Below, in pieces: positions 24,305 through 32,358 of a DNA stretch of 48,096 nucleotides. The stretch comes from Anaerolineales bacterium (GTDB lineage Bacteria; Chloroflexota; Anaerolineae; Anaerolineales; Villigracilaceae), in contig JACKAW010000012.1 in assembly GCA_020634885.1 (NCBI GenBank), positions 1-48,096 of the forward strand. The letters are read 5' to 3'. The notes below the pieces were generated by a model. It worked only from the letters and a program-made list of their open reading frames with translations. It was not told the origin of the DNA and searched no databases. Within the stretch, counting starts at the first letter, position 1; each line of letters opens with the position of its first letter. Made by a program: the position numbers and the translations under genes.

Positions 24305-24390
24305 AAAGAAATTAGGAATCAGTAAATTAGGGATTAGGAATTTGCGAACAAAATACACCCCTAATTCCTAATCACCTAATTCCTAATTAT
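24305..24390. repeat. TTAGGAATT-type imperfect inverted repeat
   Basis: The gap between the EtfA and EMO-like genes consists of AATTAGGAATCAGTAAATTA, GGGATTAGGAATT and their inverse CCTAATTCCTAATCACC / TAATTCCTAATT. The two arms can pair into a long imperfect hairpin around an ACAAAATACACC centre. Confidence 0.65.
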
Positions 24391-25338
24391 CTAAAGCAGT
24401 TCCAACATCGCTTCCGCAACTTCAAACAGGTCTGCGGTTGCGCCGTAATGCGCTACATTGAAGATCGGCGCTTTCTTGTCGGTATTGATGGCGATGATCA
24501 ACTCAGCGCTTTTCATACCTTCGAGGTGTTCCGGCGCGCCAGAGATGCCCAGCATAAGGTACAACTTCGGCTTGACCTTGAGACCCGACTTACCCACCTG
24601 ACGGGTGCGCGGCAGCCAGCCTGCATCCACCACGGGGCGGGAAGCGGAAACGGTTGCGCCAAGCGCCTGCGCGAGTTCTTCGGCAAGTTCCACGTTTTCC
24701 TTGCCGCCGATACCGCGACCAATCGAAACCAATTTTGCCTGAGCAGTAATGTCCACATCGCCGCCGGCAGGTTTGATGGCTTCGACAAACTTCACTTTCA
24801 AAGAACCGGCATCTACAGGTGAGGCGGTTGCAGTTGCAGCGGTGGAACCCTGACCCGCTTCCACGGGGAAGGAACCGGCGAGGCACGCGATAACCGCCAT
24901 GTCACCTTCGGGGGCAACTTCAGCCATCAACTTACCGCCGTACACCTGGCAACTCACCACAAAGCCGCCACCATCCACACGGATATCTTTGGCATACGCG
25001 GCGCACGGAGCGCCCGTCTTGGCAGAAAGCCATGCGGCAACATCCATGCCGGTCACGGTCCAGCCGAAGAGCACAGCCTTCGGTGATTTTTCCTTGACCA
25101 GGGCTTCGACGATCTTGGCATAGGCTTCAGGGTTGAATCCGCTCAACGCGGCATCATCAATATGAAGGGTCGAATCAGAGGCGAAGACGTTTGCATCCAC
25201 ACCGCTTCCGATCACGACCGCAACTGCCTGCCCGCCCAAAGCGGATGCCAATTCCCTGGCTTTTCCTACCATTTCAAAAGACACATCGGAGAACTTGCCA
25301 TCCATGTGCTCGGTGATTACGAGAATATCATTGCTCAT
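24391..25338 (-). CDS. etfA: Electron transfer flavoprotein alpha subunit
   Basis: 315-residue EtfA. The C-terminal FAD domain is typical: SRPVVDAGWLPRTRQVGKSG, LYLMLGISGAPEHLEGM and INTDKKAPIFNVAHYGATAD. The His of the GISGA..H motif is kept. With EtfB it forms the soluble heterodimer that carries FAD and shuttles electrons. No acyl-CoA dehydrogenase is nearby. The gene instead sits between an HdrC2B2-like gene and an EMO-like gene, which points to electrons drawn from the Hdr-like complex. It starts 1 base after the EtfB stop. Confidence 0.93.
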   Translation of the reverse strand: MSNDILVITEHMDGKFSDVSFEMVGKARELASALGGQAVAVVIGSGVDANVFASDSTLHIDDAALSGFNPEAYAKIVEALVKEKSPKAVLFGWTVTGMDVAAWLSAKTGAPCAAYAKDIRVDGGGFVVSCQVYGGKLMAEVAPEGDMAVIACLAGSFPVEAGQGSTAATATASPVDAGSLKVKFVEAIKPAGGDVDITAQAKLVSIGRGIGGKENVELAEELAQALGATVSASRPVVDAGWLPRTRQVGKSGLKVKPKLYLMLGISGAPEHLEGMKSAELIIAINTDKKAPIFNVAHYGATADLFEVAEAMLELL

Positions 25339-25339
25339 G

Positions 25340-26095
25340 TTATGCCAGTCCTTTGCTCTTCAACAGTTCCACGATCTTCGCCGCAACTTCTTTCGACGAA
25401 CCTTCGATCATTTCGGCATGACCCGTTGCAACAGGCGGAGCCATATTCTTGAAGGCGAGTCCTGCGCTGGCATCACCCGAAGGGGAGACGGTTTCAATGG
25501 TGGCGGTCTGCGCCATCTGGCGGACCTTGCTCACAGGGGCGTAACGCGGCGGCTTGGGAGCAGCCTGCACACCCGCAACGAACGGCATGGACACGGAATA
25601 CTTCGCGCCTGCGCCGCCCGCAAATTCCTTGTTGACGGTGGCGGAGTCGCCATTCGCTTCAACAGAACTCACGCCGCCGATGTAGGGCATATCGAGATAC
25701 GCCGCAATCATTGGACCAATTTGTCCGTCAAGATCGTTGGAAGCCTGCACACCCGCAAAGACCATATTCGCGCCCATGCCCTTGATGGCTTCAGCGAGCC
25801 ACTTGGCTTGCATGTGCGAATCAGCAGCGGGGTCATCGGCGGTGATCTTTACGACCTTATCCGCACCTTTGGCAAGGGCGAGGTGGAGGACGTTATCCAA
25901 CTCGCCGATCAGATCCACACCGACCACGGTCACTGTCCCACCGACGGCTTCCTTGATCAGCACAGCCTGCTCAATGGAATGCTCGTCCCATTCGTTGAGG
26001 ACGAAATCCACCGAGTCAAAATCCACATTCTTACCACTGACGGGGAGGTCATCGGCAATGCTGGGGATATGTTTGATTGCTACTACAATGTTCAT
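25340..26095 (-). CDS. etfB: Electron transfer flavoprotein beta subunit
   Basis: 251-residue EtfB. MNIVVAIKHIPS is the standard start, DFVLNEWDEHSIEQAVLIKE follows, and the region with GADKVVKITADDPAADSHMQ plus VFAGVQASNDLDGQIGPM is the nucleotide-binding and anchor part. It pairs with EtfA (1-base gap). CAGGAGAGAG precedes the ATG. EtfB reads as the electron-accepting side towards its donor, here plausibly the Hdr-like proteins. Whether it is bifurcating or not cannot be read with certainty. Confidence 0.93.
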   Translation of the reverse strand: MNIVVAIKHIPSIADDLPVSGKNVDFDSVDFVLNEWDEHSIEQAVLIKEAVGGTVTVVGVDLIGELDNVLHLALAKGADKVVKITADDPAADSHMQAKWLAEAIKGMGANMVFAGVQASNDLDGQIGPMIAAYLDMPYIGGVSSVEANGDSATVNKEFAGGAGAKYSVSMPFVAGVQAAPKPPRYAPVSKVRQMAQTATIETVSPSGDASAGLAFKNMAPPVATGHAEMIEGSSKEVAAKIVELLKSKGLA

Positions 26096-26197
26096 GAAAA
26101 TCTCTCTCCTGTATGAAGTGTCACGTGATTCGGTGTTTCAGTGTCACGTGTCAGGTTAAATTCCACTTTCTACTTTCTACTGTTTACTGACCACTGG

Positions 26198-27481
26198 CTA
26201 CTGATCTCCCCTCATCGACCTATCCAGCAATTCAAGGATATCCAACACATCCACATGCTCATTGCCGGTGGATTTGACCGCATCGGCGAAGCGGGAAACT
26301 TCAAACGGACAAGCCACTGCCAGTACATTCGCACCTGTGGAAGCGGCTTCCATTGCGCGTTTTTCAGAGAGGCGCATGGTGGTGTGTTTGGCGGTGAATG
26401 AGTCCATCCACATGCCGCCGCCGCCACCGCCGCAGCAATAACCGTTCTCACGATTGCGTCCCATTTCGACCAGTTCCACGCCGGGGATGGCTTCGAGCAA
26501 CTGACGAGGCGCCTCGTATTCACCGTTGTGGCGACCGAGGTAGCACGGGTCGTGATAGGTGATCTTCTTGTTGACCGAGTGCTTGAGCATCGGTTTGAGT
26601 TTGTCCAAGTGACGCGCAAGGAAGGTGGTGTAGTGAACGACAGGGCGTTCAAAGCCATACTTCGGATACACGTTTTTGAAGGCGTTCAACTCATGCGGAC
26701 CGGTGACAACAAGTTCGTCCCATTCGTATTTATTGAAGGTTTCGATGTTGTACTCGGTCATCATTTCAAAGAGACCCTTCTCGCCAGCCAAACGCTGGGA
26801 GTCGGCATCGTCTTTTTCTTCCTTGCCGAGGATGGCGAAGTCAATGCCGAGGGCGGTGAAGATGCGAGCCGCCGCAGATGCCGCGTCAATGCCGCGCGGA
26901 TGGTAGGAAGGATACGAACCGACATACCAAAGCACATCCACTTTGCGACCGAGGTCTTTCATGATGGGGATTTCGACGCCCGCGTCTTTGATCCACGCAT
27001 CGCGTTTGCGTTGCGGCTGCCCAAGCGGATTTCCGCTCTTGGCGGTGTTTTCAAACGCCTGTTGTAATTCGTTTGGCACGAACTTGCCGTCGAGGATCGC
27101 CTGCTCACGCGCGGCAGGCATGATCTTGACCATGTTCACTTCTTTGGGGCATACCCGCAGACAGTTGGCACAGGTGGTGCAAAGCCACAATTCGGGCGCT
27201 TCGGTCAAATCCATGCCGGTTTGGGCGTAGCGATACAACTTACGCGGACCGTAATTCCCGACCACATCCACCGGGCAGACGGCAACACACTTTGCGCACT
27301 GGTAACAGTTCGCAAAGGATTCCGCGTTGGGGATGTCGGCAATTTTTTCGATCAGTTCGGGCGTGTATTCGGTAATGACCCGCTGTTCGAACATGCGGTT
27401 CCAGTGACCTGAAATATCAATCCCGTCTACAACGACATTTTCTTTTTGGATTGCTTTTGCTTTTTCATACTTAGGTGCCAT
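26198..27481 (-). CDS. Fused HdrC2-HdrB2 (HdrD-like) protein of the sHdr complex
   Basis: 427-residue protein. Residues 55-120 contain two ferredoxin clusters (CYQCAKCVAVCP and CTTCANCLRVCP), the HdrC part. Residues 180-427 form an HdrB/HdrD part. Only its second CCG motif has cysteines: YHDPCYLGRHNG, GYCCGGGGGGMW and VACPFE, the last being CxxE in place of CxxC. The first CCG position (VLWYVGSYPSYHPR) has none. In described sHdr clusters HdrC2 and HdrB2 are separate genes following hyp, exactly this place. The HdrD part is clearly paralogous to the C-terminal half of the EMO-like protein (shared YHDPCYLGR/FHDPCYLGR, VKSTGNE/VKTTGNE). It could link the Hdr core to EtfAB. Confidence 0.82.
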   Translation of the reverse strand: MAPKYEKAKAIQKENVVVDGIDISGHWNRMFEQRVITEYTPELIEKIADIPNAESFANCYQCAKCVAVCPVDVVGNYGPRKLYRYAQTGMDLTEAPELWLCTTCANCLRVCPKEVNMVKIMPAAREQAILDGKFVPNELQQAFENTAKSGNPLGQPQRKRDAWIKDAGVEIPIMKDLGRKVDVLWYVGSYPSYHPRGIDAASAAARIFTALGIDFAILGKEEKDDADSQRLAGEKGLFEMMTEYNIETFNKYEWDELVVTGPHELNAFKNVYPKYGFERPVVHYTTFLARHLDKLKPMLKHSVNKKITYHDPCYLGRHNGEYEAPRQLLEAIPGVELVEMGRNRENGYCCGGGGGGMWMDSFTAKHTTMRLSEKRAMEAASTGANVLAVACPFEVSRFADAVKSTGNEHVDVLDILELLDRSMRGDQ

Positions 27482-27557
27482 GAAGAATGGTCTCCTGTTG
27501 TAACGTAATTCCTAAAGCCTAATGCCTGATTTCCGGCGAGGAATTACAAATTAGGGA

Positions 27558-28337
27558 TTAGGAATGATTTGCTTTCTTTAAGCCTAAAAGCCTTCGCGCC
27601 ATGTTCGGCAGGGTGGGCATCAAACCATTAAACTCTCTGCTCAAACGCCAACTGGTGGTTCCGTACAAGTACACACTGTAGGAACAAGCCAGAAATGCGC
27701 TGTTGGCGAACGGAGCGCGTTTCTCGTCGCGGGTCAACTCTTCCACGAACAGACCGGTGCCTTCGCCGAACTTGACACTCATCGCCGAAACTGCGCCAAC
27801 ACGGACATAGCCATCGGCGAGGTTTTCAGCGGTGAGGTTGTGAGTGCTGCCCGCCAGCAAAGGCAAAATGCCTGTGCCTACGGTTGGGTCCCACAGCCAG
27901 CGCGTCCACAACCAGTGTTCGTTGGGTGAGATGTTGTGTAAAAGTCCGGTGGCGAGTTCGAGTGCGAGTCTTGTATCGAGGGCGTTGACCTTCTCTACGA
28001 AGGAAGCCACACGCACAGAGGCGGGCGCTTCGCCGTTCAGCAATTGCTCAAAGAGCGAGTAGTCGCCTTGCGCAAAGTAGTTGGTGATCGTCCGCGCATT
28101 TGCTTTGGTGTGCGCGACAGCGTCTGCGATTTCGGCGAAGGAAGAGGCTACTTTCGCTGAACCAGTTTCAAGTCCACGAAAGAGGCGGGCGTGTCGTTCC
28201 GCCATTTCGTCTGCTATCGAGATCACATCCTCCGGCGCGACCTGTTCCAACGCCTCTTGCAAGGTGGCTTGCAATTCGGGGTCGTCGGGTCCCGTCTTTT
28301 GCTTGATGATGTGACTCTGGCGCTGAGGTAAAGCCAT
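27558..28337 (-). CDS. sHdr-associated hypothetical protein (Hyp)
   Basis: 259-residue helical soluble protein with a single cysteine, in LACSYSVYLYG. It contains no cofactor motif. The call rests on position and size: in sHdr operons a conserved protein of unknown function is encoded between hdrA and hdrC2, and here it starts 2 bases after the HdrA stop and precedes the HdrC2B2 fusion. Segments such as LATGLLHNISPNEHWLWTRW and DGYVRVGAVSAMSVKFGEG are distinctive. It probably is a structural subunit of the complex, which is inference. Confidence 0.75.
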   Translation of the reverse strand: MALPQRQSHIIKQKTGPDDPELQATLQEALEQVAPEDVISIADEMAERHARLFRGLETGSAKVASSFAEIADAVAHTKANARTITNYFAQGDYSLFEQLLNGEAPASVRVASFVEKVNALDTRLALELATGLLHNISPNEHWLWTRWLWDPTVGTGILPLLAGSTHNLTAENLADGYVRVGAVSAMSVKFGEGTGLFVEELTRDEKRAPFANSAFLACSYSVYLYGTTSWRLSREFNGLMPTLPNMARRLLGLKKANHS

Positions 28338-28339
28338 GA

Positions 28340-29401
28340 TTAGGCAGCCGCCATTGCTTTGCGAATAGAGGCAACCGCGCGTGCGGCGGCAAGACCGGCT
28401 TCAGAGATGGAGTCGTCGAGGTCTGAAGGACCAGCAGCGGCGCCCGCAACGAAGATGCCCGGTACAGAAGTAGCGGCGGGGTCGAGACCACCGGTGCCGC
28501 CTGCTTCGATGAATCCGTATTTGTTCTGCTGCACACCGAGGGTCTGCGCAATGGCGCGGGTTCCGGCGCTGGGTTCCATGCCGACAGAAAGCACGACCAT
28601 ATCCATGGTCACTTCCATCGGGCGGCTCATGGTGGTGTCTTCACCACGGATCAAGAGTTGGTCGCCCTTTTTGAGCACTTCACTGATGACGCCCTTCACA
28701 TAATTGACCTTGTGTTTTTCCTGGGCGGGCCAGTAAATTTCATTTTCCCAATAGCCGTACATACGCATATCGATGTAGAAGATCATCACTTTGCTATCGG
28801 GCAGTTGTTCGCGGATCTCAATGGCTTGTTTGCTGGCAATACCGCAGCAAACCTTTGAGCAATATTCATTGCCGAGTTGGCGGTCACGCGAACCCACGCA
28901 TTGAATGAAGGCAACTTTCTTGGGAGGCTGTCCATTGGACGGGCGCACCACGTTGTGTTCCTTCAACATCTTCTCGAGGTCGGTCAGGGTGATGACATCG
29001 GGGAAGGAGTAGTAGTTGTAATACTGGGTGGCACGACCGGGATCGAAATGCTGGAAGCCGGTGGCGATGATGATGGCGCCCGCGTTGATGGACTCGGCTT
29101 TGCCGCCCGCTTCAACTTCGACGGTGAAGTTGCCAGCGCTGCCAGACATTCCCTTCACTTCGGTCGAATACTTCACTTCAATATTGGCGTTGCCTGTAAC
29201 GGCAGATGCCAGTTCGCCCATCGCTTCAGACGCATCGCGCCAGTGATGGGTGAGTTTGGCGTAATTCTCGCGGTCGGGTGTGCCGCCAAGACGTTCACGC
29301 TTTTCGATCAAGATGACTTCCCCACCGAGTTCAGCCGCAGAACGGGCTGCTTCGAGCCCAGCAGGTCCGCCGCCGATTACCAAGACTTTGTTAGATGACA
29401 T
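28340..29401 (-). CDS. sHdrA: short FAD/4Fe-4S HdrA-like subunit
   Basis: 353 residues, the short HdrA form typical of sulfur-oxidising sHdr and not the long methanogen type. VLVIGGGPAGLEAARSAAEL is the FAD site. QCVGSRDRQLGNEYCSKVCC (C168, C181, C185, C186) is the HdrA-specific 4Fe-4S motif next to the flavin. The end (PGIFVAGAAAGPSDLDDSIS) is the second FAD contact. It would be the flavin hub of the complex together with HdrC1, HdrB1 and the fused C2B2. GGAGG precedes the ATG. Confidence 0.9.
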   Translation of the reverse strand: MSSNKVLVIGGGPAGLEAARSAAELGGEVILIEKRERLGGTPDRENYAKLTHHWRDASEAMGELASAVTGNANIEVKYSTEVKGMSGSAGNFTVEVEAGGKAESINAGAIIIATGFQHFDPGRATQYYNYYSFPDVITLTDLEKMLKEHNVVRPSNGQPPKKVAFIQCVGSRDRQLGNEYCSKVCCGIASKQAIEIREQLPDSKVMIFYIDMRMYGYWENEIYWPAQEKHKVNYVKGVISEVLKKGDQLLIRGEDTTMSRPMEVTMDMVVLSVGMEPSAGTRAIAQTLGVQQNKYGFIEAGGTGGLDPAATSVPGIFVAGAAAGPSDLDDSISEAGLAAARAVASIRKAMAAA

Positions 29402-29409
29402 TGATGTTC

Positions 29410-29470
29410 CTCCGATTGGTAATTGGTAATTAGTAATTGAGTAGTTACCAATTACTAATTACTAATCTCT
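29410..29470. repeat. TAATTAGTAATT-type inverted repeat
   Basis: The gap between HdrB1 and HdrA is made of GGTAATTGGTAATTAGTAATT followed by its approximate inverse ACCAATTACTAATTACTAATC. This gives an imperfect hairpin like those in the other gaps of the island. Confidence 0.6.
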
Positions 29471-29480
29471 AATTACTTTT

Positions 29481-30689
29481 TTATCCGTACACCACAGGCG
29501 CGTCCGCATCTTCCCACGTGATGCCCGATTTCTGCCCGGAGCGGATCAGTTCAAGATCGCCCTGAAATTCGTCCCAGTACTTCTGCCAGTTGATGCCCAA
29601 TTTATCGAGGAAGGGGCGCCAATCGGTGGAGTGCCAGTGGAACTGCACCACGCGGAAGGGATGCGCTCCCATTGCCAAAGCAGCCATCTGCGCATCTGAT
29701 AGTACGGGGATGCCCACTTTGCGGTCATGCGCCTTGGCAGAGAACTGGCTCTTGTCGAGGGTGGTCACACAGCCGGTATCGTGGGTCACGGTCACATCTG
29801 GGTTAACTTCGTTCTTCATCACTTCGATCTTGCGCAAGGTGGAGAAAGAGCGGGTGAAGTCGCGTTCCACCAACACATGCCGGAAGCCGAAGCCGCAGCA
29901 ATCGAACCAGGTGGAATAGTCAGCCACGTTGATGCCCAACGATTGCAGTGTGCCGGTCACTGTCGCGGTGCGCTGACCGCCGTAAATATCGGGGTCGTAG
30001 ATCGCATCTTCTGCCACGATCTTGTAGTAGTGGCAGGCGGGGTGAACGGTGGCGGTGATCATGCTCATGTCTACGGTTTGTTTTTCCGCGAACCTGTTGC
30101 GCATGGCATGAATCCATTCGCTGTAGTGGACAAGTTCTTCGGGGATGACGAGCGGTTTGCCCATCTTATCCAGCACGCGGCGTACTTCGTCACGCAGTTC
30201 TTTGTGGTGAACCAACTGCTCGCGGATTTCCTTGTAGTGTCCGTAGGAAGTTCCGCAGTGGATCATGGGGAAGTAGCCGGTTTCGTGCGCGGCGGCAAAG
30301 TTGCGGATCATCACCGCAGCCTGAGCCACAGCGTTGGAAGTCGCTGAAGCGTAGTAGTTCCAGCCGGTGCAGGAGGTCTGATCGGTGGGGTCGATGTAAT
30401 CCAAACCGAACTGACGGTGCAGCCAGAAGATGGAAGAGGTGTAGCCGGGGATGTGTCCGCATTGACCGCAGGATTTGTGGTGCCAGGTGTGTTCCACGGG
30501 AATTTTCTTGGTGCGACCATACTTGGTCTTCACTTCGATATGGTTCTCTGGCACACGCTGAACGACGATCTCACCTTTGGCTTCCAGTTCAAACAACGCC
30601 TCACGAATATCGTGGGTTGGCGCCTGTTCGGGGTCGCGGGTGACTGCGTGCGATTTACGTTCAAGGATTTCTTCAACAGTAGTCGTCAT
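29481..30689 (-). CDS. sHdrB1: HdrB-like subunit with two modified CCG domains
   Basis: 402-residue HdrB-like protein. The first CCG domain has C74, C77, C107 and C145 (SCGQCG, SCTGWNYY, HCGTSYG). The second has C219, C264, C265 and C307 (HPACHYY, DCCGFGFRH, HDTGCVTTLD). The canonical HdrB pattern CxnCCGxmCxxC is thus altered in both halves, as reported for sulfur-oxidising forms, suggesting a modified cubane arrangement. An N-terminal region of about 65 residues, longer than in methanogen HdrB, precedes the first Cys. In the model HdrB handles the disulfide or lipoyl-bound sulfur. GGAGAA precedes the ATG. Confidence 0.88.
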   Translation of the reverse strand: MTTTVEEILERKSHAVTRDPEQAPTHDIREALFELEAKGEIVVQRVPENHIEVKTKYGRTKKIPVEHTWHHKSCGQCGHIPGYTSSIFWLHRQFGLDYIDPTDQTSCTGWNYYASATSNAVAQAAVMIRNFAAAHETGYFPMIHCGTSYGHYKEIREQLVHHKELRDEVRRVLDKMGKPLVIPEELVHYSEWIHAMRNRFAEKQTVDMSMITATVHPACHYYKIVAEDAIYDPDIYGGQRTATVTGTLQSLGINVADYSTWFDCCGFGFRHVLVERDFTRSFSTLRKIEVMKNEVNPDVTVTHDTGCVTTLDKSQFSAKAHDRKVGIPVLSDAQMAALAMGAHPFRVVQFHWHSTDWRPFLDKLGINWQKYWDEFQGDLELIRSGQKSGITWEDADAPVVYG

Positions 30690-30771
30690 AAGTTCTCCAA
30701 TGAAGAATGTAGAATGAGGAATGGCACTTGCGGGTTAATTTGCATTCTGCCTTCCGCCTTCTGCATTTCTT

Positions 30772-31479
30772 CTATCCTTCTTCCAATTCTTCTTGCATCA
30801 CGTCTGCCAATAAATCGTACAAACCTTCATCAATTTCCTTGATGATGTCCATATTGCCGGTCTCAAACCAGATGGTATAGAGTTCGAGCAGGGTCTTGCG
30901 ATCCGTCTTCCACGCCGCATCAGTCACGCCGCGCAGTGTATCCACGGGGATGGCTTTGCGCCAGACAGGCATGTTCGCGGAGAACTGTCCTACCCACGGA
31001 CCCCAGTCGGGGAAGAAGTCGGGCTGGAGCATATCGGGCGAAACCTGATTACCCTTGAGCATGACCTTGTAGATCACGCGGCTGTAGCCCTGAAGAACGT
31101 CCTTGGTTTCCTGCAAACCGTTGTTCACAGCCACTTCACGCAGCAGGGTCACGAGTCCGCCCGGGTTGTTCTGGCGCGGACAACGCACACAGGAGAAGCA
31201 TTGCGCACAATTCCAAATATCTTCCGAGATAATGTCGTAAACACGGACAATATCTTCACGCGCCATCGCCTGGGCGATCACACGCGGGCTATAGTCATAG
31301 AAGCGCGCCGAAGGGCAGGCTGAAACACAAATGCCGCACTCGAAACATCCGTAGAGGAAGTCTTCATAGCGCGGGTCATTTTTCACCTCAAGAAAGAGGC
31401 GTTCTTTCTCTTCGTAGGAAACTTCGGGGTGGCGGTCTTCCAGTTTACCGGGGTTCCAATTTTCCTGGGTCGTTGGCAT
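30772..31479 (-). CDS. sHdrC1: HdrC-like ferredoxin subunit
   Basis: 235-residue iron-sulfur protein. Cluster one is the standard CFECGICVSACP (C45, C48, C51, C55). Cluster two is CAQCFSCVRCP (C91, C94, C97, C100), with one residue fewer than usual before the final Cys. It is the first of the contiguous C1-B1-A-Hyp-C2B2 set and should pass electrons between HdrA and HdrB1. CTAGGAGG precedes the ATG. The 80-base gap to HdrB1 carries ATTCTGC/CTTCTGC-type low-complexity repeats. Confidence 0.88.
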   Translation of the reverse strand: MPTTQENWNPGKLEDRHPEVSYEEKERLFLEVKNDPRYEDFLYGCFECGICVSACPSARFYDYSPRVIAQAMAREDIVRVYDIISEDIWNCAQCFSCVRCPRQNNPGGLVTLLREVAVNNGLQETKDVLQGYSRVIYKVMLKGNQVSPDMLQPDFFPDWGPWVGQFSANMPVWRKAIPVDTLRGVTDAAWKTDRKTLLELYTIWFETGNMDIIKEIDEGLYDLLADVMQEELEEG

Positions 31480-31494
31480 TTTGCCTCCTAGTAT

Positions 31495-31561
31495 TTCACC
31501 ACAGAGGGCACAGAGTTCTCAGAGAAAAAATCTCAGTGTTCTTTGTGCCTCTGTGGTGAAT
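31495..31561. repeat. CACCACAGAGGCAC-type imperfect inverted repeat
   Basis: TTCACCACAGAGGGCACAGA at 31495 onward is inverted by TTTGTGCCTCTGTGGTGAA up to about 31560, around AGTTCTCAGAGAAAAAATCTCAGTGTTC-like arms. It fills the whole gap between the DsrE-like and HdrC1 genes. Confidence 0.7.
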
Positions 31562-31565
31562 GCTT

Positions 31566-31967
31566 TTAGAAACCGATCACCGCGTCTGCGTCACAAGCCA
31601 TATCGTTGAAGGCTGCGCCGCCGATCATCTCCACGCCTTCGATCATGTCGTCCATGGTGTAGCCGTGGAGGTCAAGTGAAGGCTGACAGACGAGAAAACG
31701 CACGCCGACTTCGCGAGCCTGTTCAATGAAGAAGTTCAGTTCCTTGCCGCCGCCGCCCTTGCGCGGGATGATGATCTTGTCGCCGTTATCCTTTGCCACG
31801 CATTGCGGTCCATTCATGGTGAAGTAGATGCATACTTCGTTATCCATTGCCGCGCCTGCTGTGGCAAGGAAGAACGGAGTGGCAGTGCGCTCGGGGTCTT
31901 TCTCTCCGTGAGTCTGCACATACAAAATTTTCTTTACTTCGGGGTCGTTCGTTTTCCAAACACTCAT
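31566..31967 (-). CDS. DsrE-like sulfur carrier protein
   Basis: 133-residue soluble DsrE/DsrF-like protein. KILYVQTHGEKDPERTATPF opens the fold and C94 in RFLVCQPSLDLHGY stands where the sulfur-binding cysteine of DsrE-type carriers lies. C46 and C56 are further candidates. It is shorter than, and different from, the DsrE3-like protein encoded two genes upstream. It would act as a persulfide relay between TusA and the Hdr-like complex. It lies between the STAS and HdrC1 genes. AAAGGAG precedes the start. Confidence 0.78.
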   Translation of the reverse strand: MSVWKTNDPEVKKILYVQTHGEKDPERTATPFFLATAGAAMDNEVCIYFTMNGPQCVAKDNGDKIIIPRKGGGGKELNFFIEQAREVGVRFLVCQPSLDLHGYTMDDMIEGVEMIGGAAFNDMACDADAVIGF

Positions 31968-31997
31968 CGTTCAGCCCTCTCCTTTATTTATTGATAT

Positions 31998-32336
31998 TTA
32001 GAAACTTGCAATCGCTTCGTCAACACTCGCGTAAGACTTGATCTTATCCACAATACCAACAGTATAAAAAATGGATGTTACCAATTCGGGAGCGGCAGCC
32101 AGCTTTACAGCGCCGCCTTTTTGTTCAACGGTCTGGGCAGCTTTAACAATGGCGCGCAAACCAGCCGAAGACATGTACTCTACGCCCTGCATTTCCAACA
32201 CGATCTTGGAACTTTCACCAGCCGCCTTGGTCAGTGCCGCATCAAAAGCGGGAGCAGTTTCAGAGTCGATTCTTCCACTCGCAAAGACCACAGCCACATC
32301 TCCCCTGGTTTCAGACGTTGTTGAAATGTTTCCCAT
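31998..32336 (-). CDS. STAS-domain (anti-anti-sigma-like) protein
   Basis: 112-residue single STAS domain. The region VVFASGRIDSETAPAFDAAL and VEYMSSAGLRAIVKAAQ are typical of SpoIIAA/RsbV-type proteins. The serine pair in MSSAG includes the residue normally phosphorylated by an anti-sigma kinase. No RsbW-type kinase is encoded nearby. Its presence inside a sulfur-oxidation operon is unusual. It may regulate the pathway or a sulfate transporter, which is speculative. A perfect hairpin precedes it and GAGG lies before its ATG. Confidence 0.85.
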   Translation of the reverse strand: MGNISTTSETRGDVAVVFASGRIDSETAPAFDAALTKAAGESSKIVLEMQGVEYMSSAGLRAIVKAAQTVEQKGGAVKLAAAPELVTSIFYTVGIVDKIKSYASVDEAIASF

Positions 32337-32358
32337 TTTTTCCTCTATTCTCAGATTA

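Noticed and set aside
24305..24390. CRISPR-like array
   Set aside because: The short repeated units are adjacent and inverted, with no regular spacers and no cas genes. It is an imperfect palindrome.
24391..26095. Fatty-acid beta-oxidation ETF
   Set aside because: No acyl-CoA dehydrogenase or thiolase gene is present. Both subunits lie between Hdr-like and EMO-like genes.
26198..31479. Methanogen-type or bifurcating heterodisulfide reductase
   Set aside because: HdrA is the short form, no Mvh or Flx genes are present, and Hyp, LbpA, TusA and DsrE genes surround the set.
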